A program made the translations under genes and the position numbers. From positions 62,001 to 126,000 of the forward strand of contig JAMQCK010000037.1 of assembly GCA_024196135.1 (NCBI GenBank): 64,000 nucleotides of DNA. The letters run 5' to 3'. Origin of the DNA: Pleurotus ostreatus/Saccharomyces cerevisiae fusant. Its lineage: Eukaryota; Opisthokonta. The notes beneath the pieces are model-generated. The model did not search any database. It saw nothing but the letters and a program-made list of their open reading frames with translations, and was not told where the DNA came from. This document shows, in pieces, positions 36,496-47,305 of the stretch (its first letter is position 1; each line of letters starts with the position of its first letter).

Positions 36496-38690
36496 ATGCC
36501 TAACTCAGACTCTACGGCGTCGACGTCGACGTCCCCAATGGCTCTCACGCCCGAATCGACCGGGTCCTCCCCGGATCCCTCCAGCGCTGCACGGAAGGCG
36601 CGGCGCCAGACGGCGTTCTATCCAAATCTGAACTCGGCGAACAAGCCCCAGAAACCGTTCAGCCGGAGCGCTGCGAAGCGGGAGAGCGTCATGATGCTCG
36701 GGAGCATCGAGCATCTGCAGCACTACTTCACGAAGACGGGAATCGCAGCGAAGAAGAGGTGCGTGCATTAACCATGACATACCCTTCCCCATGCTTCATG
36801 CTTCCCGAGCACATCCCCGGCGCGACGCTGACGATCGATCTCAGCGCACTCGCTACCCACAAAGGTCTTGTCCCGGCCCTCGGTGGCACGCTTCACATCC
36901 GCAATACCTCGTCAATAAGCCGGGAGATGCTCGGGATGGACCTACCACCCTCTCCCGTCATACCCCCGCCCATTGAGCGCCAATTCCCCAACGTCCTCAA
37001 GTTCGAGACGGATCCAGATTCCCTCCTCCCCGGTGTGGTCGAAGATCTGAACGCCGTATCGCATTCGTGGGCGATCAACGAGACTCCTCCGACCACCCCC
37101 TTCGATGTCCTGAGTGCTCTCAAGATAACCACGCGTGCCGTTCGCGCCATCCGCAACTACGTTCTCTCGCTGCCGGACGAGTCTGCGGGCACCCTACGCG
37201 CTCAGTACCGGTCCAAGCAGCTCGGTCCGGGCGCGATCAAGCAGAAGGACCTGTCGCGAGAGCAGCAGCAGGACCCACTGACCCTCATCCGACGTTCGGC
37301 GCTCTCACTCCTGGAAGTCTTACGTGAGCTTGAGGAGCGTAGCCGGCTGCCCTTAACCGACGATGCGTACGACGCGCAGAGCGAAGGCGGCAGCTCAACG
37401 CAGCGCGCCGGCGCAGCGACTCCCGACGCCTCTGCCAGCCCCGCGAACGGCCTCGGAATCGTCGACCTTCCCGCAGACCGCGACGCCGACGGGTTCCTCC
37501 ACCCCGGCGATGCCTCGATGTCATACTCCCTAATCCAGGTTGGCGGCCGCATGGAGCGCGTGCCCGTCTGGGAAGACGAGGATGATATTCAGTGGGATGA
37601 GGACGATGAGCAGAAGAAGAAGCGCGAGGGCTGGGACGAGCGGCTCGTCATCGACCATGGGTGGCTATATAAGCAGGATATCAAGCTCGAGGACCTCGTC
37701 AAGGAACGCACGGCTGTCTCGAAATACCTCGACCAGGTAGATGAGGTGCTGTTTGACGGGAAACAGGGCGAGGAGCGCGGTTGGGACCGTGCGGGGCGTC
37801 GGCTGGCACAGCGCACAAAGTCGCGACTGGCAAACCGTCGCGCGAGTGCAGGCCTGGCGGAGAACAAGAAGGTCGGCGCAATCTTCTCTGGCGTGTCGGC
37901 GGACAAGAAGAACCGGCGCGTCACCACCGGCATGGTGAACCTCATGGGCGGGCTCTCACTCTCGGAGGAGCCAGAGGGGATGGAGGACATCAGCGAGCAA
38001 GCCGAAGATGCGGAGGAAGAGGAAGAAGCCGCGACGGAGGCCAGCGTCGATGATGACGAGCTGCCCGGGTGGGCAAAGAGGGGTGCATACGCCGGCCAGG
38101 ACCTGAAGCGCGCGTATGCCCTCCTGCTCGACGCGTTACCACCACGCCTCCGCGAGGCCCTCGTTCCGCCAGATTCGCGGGACGACTTCCTCGGCAGCCT
38201 CTCTTCCGGCCAGCTGCTCTGCATCGCATACAACGTCTGCGTGCGGCGTTCCAAGAAACCCTGGGGCTACGTCAACCCAGACGGCATCCACGACATCATC
38301 GCGCTGATGAAGGCGGACGAGGCGGGCGACAAGAAGGAGGGCAGCAAGTCCGGATGGACATTCCGTCGCATCGACAACCTGCGGCTATGGATTGGGTATG
38401 CCGCTCACTTGGAAGTATGAGAAAGGCTTGACGCTGACACGCATTGCAGCGCGATGAAGCTACGCTACCTCCTGCCCATACACCAGCCCGGCTTGACAAG
38501 CGGGCGCTCTGGCGCCAGCCCGTCACCCTCCGCGTCCCCGTCCTTCAGCCAAACACGGTTCACGGGTGTGCCCATTGTGTTCGACGCTAAGGTCGTTGCG
38601 CGAAGGGAGGACGGATGGCAAGATATGCTCGAAACCGTCCTCCTCGCCTGGGTCGATGCCGTCGTTGAGGAGAAGCGGGGCGAGCGGTGA
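36496..38690 (+). CDS. Conserved fungal protein of unknown function, acidic middle, folded C-terminus
   Basis: Exons 36496-36758, 36845-38395 and 38450-38690 encode 684 residues. The N-terminus is Ser/Thr-rich, then comes a short motif MLGSIEHLQHYFTKTGIAAK that continues over the first splice into SALATHKGLVPALGG, the part I would expect to be conserved. The middle has helical segments (DVLSALKITTRAVRAIRNYV) and a charged region with several Trp (ERVPVWEDEDDIQWDEDDE). The C-terminal 200 residues resemble a compact helical domain (LLLDALPPRLREALVPPDSR, then KPWGYVNPDGIHDIIALM and WTFRRIDNLRLWIGAMKLRY), faintly like a calponin-homology fold. I do not recognise a named family. The acceptor at 36844 was chosen by frame and branch-like GCTGAC. 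Confidence 0.72.
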
Positions 38691-39016
38691 TCGTCGGACT
38701 CGGTGCCACGCGTCGAGTTGATCTCCCGCAGAGGACTCGATATCGCGCCAAGGAGTCGAAGGTGGGAAATATTGAGAAATGCTAGGAAGAGGGGCGCAGG
38801 AGTAATTACAACTACAGGTAACGACATTCATTCACGGATCTCCCATGCTCACAATAGTGGATTCTAGTACAGTAAAGTACATCACTGGATAATAACAGCA
38901 CAATCGTGTTCCGGCAATTAGGATGTGGGCGGCGTGCAAACGCTTGCTCTTCGAGTGGGCTATCGATACATTTTACGGTAAGGTGGTACAGTACAGTTCG
39001 GTTGATCTTCGTCGTC
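38691..39016. other. Convergent intergenic region
   Basis: 3' flanks of the conserved unknown and DPH2. No gene is seen. Confidence 0.5.
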
Positions 39017-41055
39017 TCAGACCTCGCTGTACCCCCTCGCAATCCCACTCCTCCCCTGCTCCAGCAAACTCGGCGCGTCCTCGCCCAGACGCTGCTCCAA
39101 GCCCTGGTACGAGCGCGACTGTAGGTGTTGGACTGAGAGATGTCAGTCGACTTGTATCATACTACACGGGCTCCACTTACGAGCAGCACTATCCGCCATC
39201 CTCGCCAGCGCATTTCCAGCAGATCGGGTGACAGCAGACGAGCCGTCGATGGTGTCGGTGGTGTCTTCTTCGACTGAGCGGTGAAGGGAGGAAGGTGCCA
39301 CAAAGGTCAGCAGCGGTGCCACAAAAGATATGCTGCGGGTCACGTACCTCCAAACCTTCTCGCTTGCTTGTACTTCCCGGTGACGAGGGAGAAGTGTGGT
39401 TGCTCGGCGTCCTCTCGCGAGTGCATCCCATTCGTAGTCACATCTGTGATCATCGGTGAGCACGTCACGCGTAGTGAATGGGAAGCCACCAGCCTTCACC
39501 CGCCTCCTTACTCTCCGCCAACAGCTGCTCAAAGTCCAGCACATATCTCCCTGTCCAATCCGGCTCGGATTGTAAGGCGATCTGCAGCTCGAACGGTGTG
39601 ACGATGGGGCGGAGGAATTCCTGCAAGCATACGCGGTCAATGCATCATGTCTTTCGGCGCTTTGGAGGAGGAGAGGATGAGAGGTGTGAAGAACAACAAG
39701 GGCTCACCTTCGCCTCAATCACACTATTCTCCGGGCACGCGACAAGCACAAAGCACTCGATCTCCATGAAGTTCGCCAGCTTGGCGGGGTTGAGCTTGCC
39801 GACACTGATGGTGTAGCTTTTCTTTTGGGCCTTTTTGAGAGTCTCGCGCAGGTGTTTGATGAGAGGAAGGTAGGATGCTGGAGTCGGATGGGGTCGTCAA
39901 TAAGGAGCGGTGAGATAGAGATACAAAGAAGGGGCCTAAAGGACGAAAAGGCCTCACCGACACCCAGCGTCCCGACCAAAATCCCAAAGACATCGGCGTC
40001 GCGAGCCTTTTGTACAGCGGCATACCGGCGCATGAGCATGCGATTGGTATTTCCTGACTCGAGGCGTGTTTCGCGTGTTTTGGGGAGGTAGGAGTAGACC
40101 TGCATAACCTCTGATCAAGAGACAAGTCGCTGAAGACAAATATCGACGTACATCGCAAGTCGAATGCGTCATGAGCAAGTTAGTGAGAGACAGGCTTTCG
40201 CCGCCGACGTATAGAATGGTGGCGTTCTCTGCTGTTGTGTAGTGCTTTGGCGCGGAGCTTGAGGATGGGTCTATTCGGGCTGGGATTTCTTCGTAAAGAA
40301 CTTCCAGCCCATCCAGCTGGGAGCGCAGCTCCGACAGTATTCGCGCTGCAAACTCAATAAGAAGATACTCCACAAATACCACCACATACACACATATCTG
40401 GTGAGCGTATCCCACATCGTGCCGCAGAATGACCGGCCTTTTTAGGTCCTCTACACGACACTGTGCCACAAATTGTGCCACGCAATCATCAATGTCAATC
40501 TCCTTCTTGCCGAAGACGTATATTACGGGCAAACGGTATGTTCTACGATTTGGTATCAACGACATGCATTTTCTGGCTAACCAATGAACGCACTGGCTCA
40601 TGCACGCGTGGCCATAATGCACCACCGCATCCACGTCTGCGTGCTTGGCGGCAACTTCATCGACGCAGCAACTAAGCCAGAGAGAATAAGATATAGGCTG
40701 AAAGAGATAGGACACTCTTGCATGCCTTCCATATGAGGTGTCTGCGAGGACGTAGAGCTCGCGTCCGGGACCAAGCCGAGACATGAGAGAGCGGTAGATG
40801 GGCACAGAATAGCGGAGCAGTTCATCAGGGAATTGTAAAGCCGTCTGAGTAAATATCAGCAATGAATTAGCAGACCCATTTCAGCGTCTGTACACGTTTC
40901 CAGCCACCAGCTATAATCTCGACAGCAGTCCACGAGATATCGAAGTAAGAGTCAAGGTCGTCGACAGAGTCAGGGAGTTCTGTGTCAAAGATCTCAATCG
41001 AGGCATGGATAACCTCTTCGCCAGACGAAGAGAACGCCGTATTTTCCGCCGCCAT
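39017..41055 (-). CDS. DPH2: Diphthamide biosynthesis protein DPH2
   Basis: Eleven exons on the minus strand: 41055-40894, 40844-40726, 40671-40594, 40542-40394, 40345-40152, 40099-39958, 39877-39708, 39620-39500, 39443-39348, 39273-39181 and 39132-39017, encoding 479 residues. Diagnostic runs are LQFPDELLRYSVPIYR, LYVLADTSYGSCCVDEVAA, VHYGHACMSQTYRLPVIYVF, MRRYAAVQKARDADVFGILV, ECFVLVACPENS and, near the end, RSYQGLEQRLGEDAP. DPH2 pairs with DPH1 in an iron-sulfur complex that moves the aminocarboxypropyl group of SAM to a histidine of elongation factor 2, the first step of diphthamide synthesis. The SYGSCCVDE cysteine is intact only if intron 40672-40725 is accepted with a GC-AG border (AAG|GCATGC). 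The gene is the most fragmented here. Confidence 0.93.
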
Positions 41056-41172
41056 GATGGTAGGAGACGAAGTGTGAAAATCCACGATCTGTGACACAAT
41101 ACCTGCCTAAAGCGGACGGCGCCCATTGTTGCGCGTGACAGATCCCCCGCGTGACGCTCCTCCTCCCCCGTC
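41056..41172. promoter_or_regulatory. Very short shared divergent promoter, DPH2 / YPP1-like
   Basis: Only 117 bp lie between the two start codons, so the 5' UTRs and core promoters of both genes must be squeezed into this space. Confidence 0.55.
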
Positions 41173-44100
41173 ATGGCGCTCGCGAAGGACAAGCACTACT
41201 GGGGTCAACTCCGCGCGGCGCTGACGGCTGGGCACTGGGACTCGCAGCTCCCAGCAAAGGCACCGAATGCGACACCGCTGTCCTGGTCGGAGCTCTTCCG
41301 CAAGTTCAACAAGCACTGCACCGGGCACGTTGACGTCGCGGAGGTCGCGTCGCAAACTCATGCTCTCGCACTCCTATTATTTGTGACGAAGAAGCAAGAG
41401 ATTACTGAACGTACCTCTGTCCCTCCTCTTCCGATCGACACCAATGGAGAGTGCGTACTCCCGGAGGAGCGGCGCGACGAGGCGAAGCAGGGATTTGACG
41501 TGCTCAAGAACCTGCGAAGCCAAAACACCAATGTGCGTGACATGCATAGCAATGTAGGGCTCAGTCTGACCTTCTGCTGTTGTAGATGATGAACCACGCA
41601 CTTGCCTACTACGCATACGCGCTTGGCGACTCGGCGGGATGTATTGCATACCTCGAAAGGATACCCGATATAGGCTCCCTTCAAAGTTCCATTCCTTCCA
41701 GCCGCCCAGACTCCCTCGGCGCAACCCTCCAGGTACCTGGAGGCTCCTACGAGCCTTCTACTTCCTCTGTGCATAGTAGCTTCGCTTCTAACCTGTCGAT
41801 CCTTCCACCTGATATTCAGGATGGCCGTGCTTGGGCCATGACAGAGGCCATGCGTAGTATATGCTTGAAAGGTGCGCATAATTTTATACGTTTCTGACTG
41901 CGTATGTTCATAGTATCCATTAGGCATGTCATACGAGAACCTGCACCCAGACGAATACCGATCCGCGCTCGAGCAATATGCCGAGGCTCTACCAATTCTC
42001 TCCTTCATCAAGACCGAACTTACCCTCACGTCGACGCCATCCGCCTCTGGTACGATCGACTTCTCCTCGTTCACTCGGTACCGCGAGCTGTGGCGCTGGG
42101 TGGACAGGTTGCTTTGGCGCGCGATCGTGCTAGCATCACGGTGCTGCGATGTGTTTGATGACGACACCACGAAGGTCGACTCGCTATGGACATGGCTCAC
42201 CCACTACAGTGCTTTAAGCACGTACTGGCCTCCCGACTTCCACTGCGAACTCCGCTCGACAGTGTGCGTTCTTCATCTACGCGCATTGGTGTTGCGCCAT
42301 GGGCATGCGCCGGACGAGTCTGCCATCGGATCTTCGCCGACTGCTACCACCTCAAAGCCACCGCCATGGGTCCATGCCGCTCGTGTCGTCACCCAGGAAT
42401 ACCATGCCATCCTTACCGCATCATCTACCTTCCCACGTGCCGGCGAGCGAAACAAGCGAGTCGAGGACTTCGTCGACCTCTGCGTCGCGGTCTGGGAAAC
42501 GGGTGGTGCTTTCGGCGAACACGCCGGCTGGGTCATCGATGTGAGTATCTCCAGCAGTACCGCTCACCCTGATATTGATGCCTGCCAGATCTTGTGGTGG
42601 GCGACGCGCCTGACCTTCAATTCTTATCGAATATATCGCCACATGACGCGTCTCTTCTACGTGTCTGGCGACCCTCAGCTAGCGAAGCGGACGCTGCGCC
42701 TCTACGTCCAGGTCGTCAGCAAGGCGCATCTAGCCAGCGACGCTGGTGTAGGCGCCGATGCGGACACGGACCAGCATTGGGTGGACACGCTCACGTCTGG
42801 AGCACGTATGCTCTGCAGTCTCGCCTCGTCTCTTCCTGGCATCGACGGCATTGAGATGGTACGCGAAGCAGGCACGTACGTCGAGCAAGCGAAGACCAGA
42901 TTACCCGCCGAGGATGTCGAGCTCGCCGCCAAGGTCGCCCTCTCCGAAGGCATCTACCACCAAGTTCTCGCACTGAAAGGTATGCTTTCCCACCCCTCCC
43001 CTCAAATGCACCAGGACCTAATCTTCAGCCAGAGCAGAACCCCCACTTCCGCCCCGAGCGCTTCGCCGAGGCGCGCAAGGCCTTCATGAAGTCCGTCGAG
43101 CTGCACGGTACGCCCGCCGGCTTCTTCCACCTCGCCGTCGCGCTCGCGTGCCCGAGCGAGGACCAGGACCTCGACGCGGCCATCTCGTACACCGCGTTCG
43201 CGATGGAGGGCGACCCGAAGGAGATCCGGTACTGGCATCTTATGGCGCTCTTGCTTTCGGCGAAGGAGCAGTGGCAGGCCGCGCGCGGGATCGTGGACCA
43301 GGCGGAGCAGATTGGAGAGTCGGAGCCGGAGCCTGTCGATGGTTTGTCACCGATTGCGGAGGCGCCGACTGTTGAGGATGGCGAGGTCGTCGATGGGCTG
43401 CCAGCGTTTTCCGACTCTAACCCGTCTGACAAGAGGGCCGTGCTTGTGCTGGGGAATGAGGGAGAGGTGCCGCCGTCGGATGAGTTGCTCAAACCCGCGC
43501 TCGATCATCCACCGCCGTCACAACAGGACCTGTTCGAACACGCCCTACAGCTCCGCATGACGCAGATAGCTTTGACGGAGTACATGGAGGGCCCGGAGGG
43601 TGCAGCTGAGCAGGGCGTCGAGGTGTTCCAATGGGTTGCCGAGAAGCGTAGCGGGTCGACCGAGCAACAACGTGAGTGCACTCCTGTTCCTTCACTTCTC
43701 TAAGTTAAGGCATTCGCGTAGGGCGATCCTCTACAGACGCTCGCCGATCCCAGGACCTTCACTCGACCGCAGGAATGTCCGCATCCGGCAGTCGCAGCAC
43801 TCACCAGACGGAAAAAGCAGCCATCCCGCAGCCTAACGGCACCACCGGAGGCGACGACCAGCTCACACCACGACCACCTGCCATCGCCGTGACAGTCTCC
43901 CCCGCCACGCCCATCGAGCCCTCGCAATCGTTCTTCGCCGAGCAGGAGAAGCTAGCCATGCACCCCGACGGCCTGTCAGACAGCTCCCGGCGGTCCATCT
44001 CCGGTAGCTCCCAGCACGACCGCTCACGCCACAAGCGCATGCAGCAGAAGCTGAAGGACCGCGTACATCAAGGGCATGCGCGCATAAGCAGCATCTCAAA

Positions 44101-45026
44101 GAAGATCGGGAGCGGCGTCGCGCGGAATGGCAGCTTAAAGCGGTCGCGGTCGGCACCTGGTACGTTTCTTCTTCCCTCTCGTCTGTTCCCTTCAGTTCAC
44201 CAACGCTGACCCTCGACGCAGACTTCGACAGCATGCTCCGCCCCTCCGCCTACCAAGCCTCCTCCATCCACTCCCGCCGGCGCCTCAGCGCCGTCACCTC
44301 CATGTCCGACCTGCACGACGCGGACGCCCAGACCCCGCCCCCGCCCGCCCTCCCGCCCATCGAGGCGAGCAGCAGCGTGAACAGCCGCGCCGCGCGCGAG
44401 CGCCGGCTGCTCAGCGACTTGTGGCTCATGTCCGCGGCGACGTTTAGGCGGCTGGACAAGATCGAGCAAGCGCGGGGCGCGATACAGGAGGCGGAGGTGC
44501 GCGATGAGAGTAATCCGGCGGTGTGGGTGCAGGTGCGCTTTCTAGCCTGGCTTTGGTTGATATTTACCCTATACTGACCTCCCCTCTTCACCAGCTCGGC
44601 CTCTACTACATCGCCCTCGGCCGGACGCGCGCCGCGGTGGAAGCGCTCCAAAAAGCCCTCTTCATCTCCCCCGACGACGTCCCCGCCTCCATCCACCTCT
44701 GCCGCCTGTACCTCGCCGAGGGGGGCGCACAGAGCTCCATCAACTCTCACGGCCACAACGACACCGCCGGCCCCCATAGCCACGACACCTCCGCCTCGCA
44801 ACTCGACCCCCACGCGCACGACACCGTCGACCTCGCCGCGGGCATCCTCACGCGCCTGTCGAAGACCGCTGGCTGGGACGTGCCCGAGGTGTGGTTCTAC
44901 CTCGCGCGTGCGGCGGGGTACCAGGGGCAGAAGGCACGGCAGAGGGAGTGTCTGAGCAGGGCGTTGCGGCTGTCGGAGAAGAGGGGCGTGAGGGAGATTG
45001 GGGCGGCGATTGGGTGGTGTTTGTGA
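41173..45026 (+). CDS. YPP1: TPR scaffold protein, YPP1/TTC7-like (PI4-kinase plasma membrane complex)
   Basis: Eight exons: 41173-41532, 41586-41871, 41924-42540, 42589-42979, 43033-43671, 43722-44159, 44222-44532 and 44595-45026, encoding 1157 residues. TPR-like helical pairs are seen throughout, for example NHALAYYAYALGDSAGCIAY, AARGIVDQAEQIGE, LGLYYIALGRTRAAVEALQK and WFYLARAAGYQGQKARQREC. The size, the long disordered Ser-rich insert (residues about 760-900) and the C-terminal TPR block agree with fungal YPP1 (human TTC7), which together with Efr3 anchors the Stt4 PI4-kinase at the plasma membrane. The name is a family-level judgement. Intron 42541-42588 is 48 nt long and stop-free in frame, so retention would simply add 16 residues. 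Confidence 0.75.
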
Positions 45027-45719
45027 GGGGTGGGGGTGAGTGGGGGTGTGGGCGACCGCAGGCGCTTGTGACCGTGCAGCAGTGAGGGCAGAGGGAGGGA
45101 GAGGATAATAAGGGAAAGGGAGGGTGTGACGAAGCAGGAGAGGATGTGAGGGTGCGCCGGCCGGTGGCTTGAGGATACCCAAGCAACTTCGTTCTGGAGC
45201 AATAGCATAGTGGATTCATATTCATTGACACCGCTACATCTACAGGAGTTACGCATAATATTTAGACAATGAAGACGATAATATTCGACCTGAGCGTGAC
45301 AGGGGAAGAAGCGGAGCTTACAGTGAGATGGGGTTTTCGAGCACTTACACCTCGAGCGTCAGTCTTCTCACAGCCGGCAAAAGCTGGCACAGTCTAATCT
45401 GACTGCGACGAGCGCAGTCAGCTCGCAGTACTTGACGCAGTATGATAAGCGAGGTTTGCCGTGAGGTGGTACAAAGGCCACCCCGCCCAGGTGCTTACCC
45501 GCCCACCACCTCATGGTCTGACCTCATAGATCATACTGCAGCTCAACTGCGCCAGCTACTGCGCTCGCCGCAGTAAGATAAAGGTGCGCCGAACCTTGCC
45601 GGCTGTGTCTGATTCTGCCATCGAGCGCACCACAATCTGGGCTCAGGTTCTGTGAAGGAACCAATACATTCTCGATATATTTTGCTGCATGTAGAACTCG
45701 GAAACAAGGCGCCCTGAAT
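45027..45719. other. Convergent intergenic region
   Basis: 3' flanks of the YPP1-like and methyltransferase-like genes. G/GTGAGGG-rich near 45030-45150. No gene is seen. Confidence 0.5.
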
Positions 45720-46696
45720 CTAGTAGACGTACGGGATAAGCCTGTATGGAACGCGCTTCTTGTATTCGGTGTACTCCCAGCCGGTGGCGAGGTTGTCCTC
45801 AATCAAGTGTTCCTGATAGGTGTGAGCTACATACGTGGTCCGTCAGCTCAGCAAGCTTACCTCGAGAGGGATCTTGTACAACAAGGCACCGAAGGCGACG
45901 CCCAAGCTGGCGATGGGCATCCACGACCAGAACAAGACAGATTGGCAGGCCAGCTGCGCAAGGAAGGTCCTAATTCCCACATAAGTCAACGCGCTGTACA
46001 TAGTTGCTGACAAGAAGGGCACTCACGCATACATAGGATGACGCACAACAGCGTACGGGCCTGACGAGACGATGCGGCTCTTCTCCCTCACCTGTGGGAA
46101 CACCAGTCAGCCTGCGAACCCCCCGACGTGGCACCACCCCAGTCCTCAGCCCTCGACGCCCAACAGCACACCCAACTCACCCCAACCGGATGGAAATGCG
46201 GGCCCAGCGCACGCAGCGTGCTGCCCAGGCCCAGGTGTGCGAGCGCAATATGCGCCACCGCCGCGAGTGTCCTCAACGCGGACTTGCCCCCGATGCCGAC
46301 CGCGAGGTCAAACGACACTGGGAAGGAGAGGTCCTCGAGCCACGAGGGCAGGTAGAAGCTGTTCGAGAGGACGCCAATGACATACGCCGCGCTCGGGATG
46401 AAGCCGCACGCTGTGAATAGGGGGGTCACCAGCTTGCCCGGGAGGGTCTTCGGGAGGACCGTGACGGGCCCTGCTTCCTTCTCTGCCTTCTTGAGCACGG
46501 GAATCTGCTTCTTCACTAAAGAGAACTTTGGTCAGTTTACGCCCTTGTACAGTTAATCGGAATACAAACCAATATACCCCAGGAAGTAAATCGTGCTGAA
46601 CGCCGCGATCCCCTCCATGCCTTGGTTGTGCGAGATGTAAGTGGGGAGATAAATTCCCTTAAACACGGGGAGGTTGTCTATCTTGATGTAGACCAT
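45720..46696 (-). CDS. Isoprenylcysteine carboxyl methyltransferase-like membrane protein
   Basis: Five exons on the minus strand: 46696-46570, 46515-46181, 46091-46027, 45969-45861 and 45812-45720, encoding 242 residues. The C-terminal half has the ICMT hallmarks: SGPYAVVRHPMYA (the SAM/isoprenoid region), a hydrophobic hairpin (LACQSVLFWSWMPIASLGVA) and EHLIEDNLATGWEYTEYKKR followed by VPYRLIPYVY-stop. Earlier hydrophobic stretches (PLFTACGFIPSAAYVIGVL) support several membrane spans. True ICMT methylates the C-terminal farnesyl-cysteine of Ras-type proteins and mating pheromones in the ER membrane. Agaricomycetes carry many ICMT-like paralogues, so this may not be the orthologue. The start at 46696 gives MVYIKIDNLPVFKGIYLPTY and fits all phases. 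Confidence 0.75.
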
Positions 46697-47305
46697 AGCT
46701 TATATATGGGGGACAACCCAGAAGATGTTCAGCAGTCTGGGAGATGGGGGTTTTGTCCAAGGAGCTCCTGGTGGCGCGGGTTTCGCGTCGCCGCCCGCCC
46801 CAGACCCGTCGCGATGCCGGCCGCGCTTGTGACGTAGTTCGTCACGTGTGTGGTTGAATTTCTGTGCGTTACGCCGACTGTCACGCTGCTCTTTTATTCC
46901 TGACCCCCATCATCCGACTGATTATCGAGGCGATAGAAGGCTGGCTCGCGTACAAGACGCGCACTATCGATCCCTTGGACTACTCAATTAAATCCTATGC
47001 CTGTTGCTCACCTCGTGCCTTTTACCTTTTGCTGTGAGAAAACGTGAGCGTTGAGCTGCGAAGATCTCTGCATCAGCGCATTTCTTGCCAGCAAAGCTGG
47101 ACATCTTCAGTCTTCAACTGACATGGTACTCCTTGCCAGCACCGAATTAACAATGGTGGTGCAAGCCCTGCCTTCGATTCTTCGATTCCGTCACCTCACG
47201 CTCACACGACGCCTGAGAACCGCCAACGAAGCCTCATATATACGAGCAAAGCCCATGAACAACTGACGTGGTGCATCCCTCGCTCTGAAGGGGCGACGCT
47301 CAACC
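46697..47305. promoter_or_regulatory. Divergent region, ICMT-like / first royal-jelly-family gene
   Basis: 609 bp. A TATATA (47237-47242) lies 64 bp before the ATG at 47306 and is the probable TATA box of the + gene. Confidence 0.55.
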
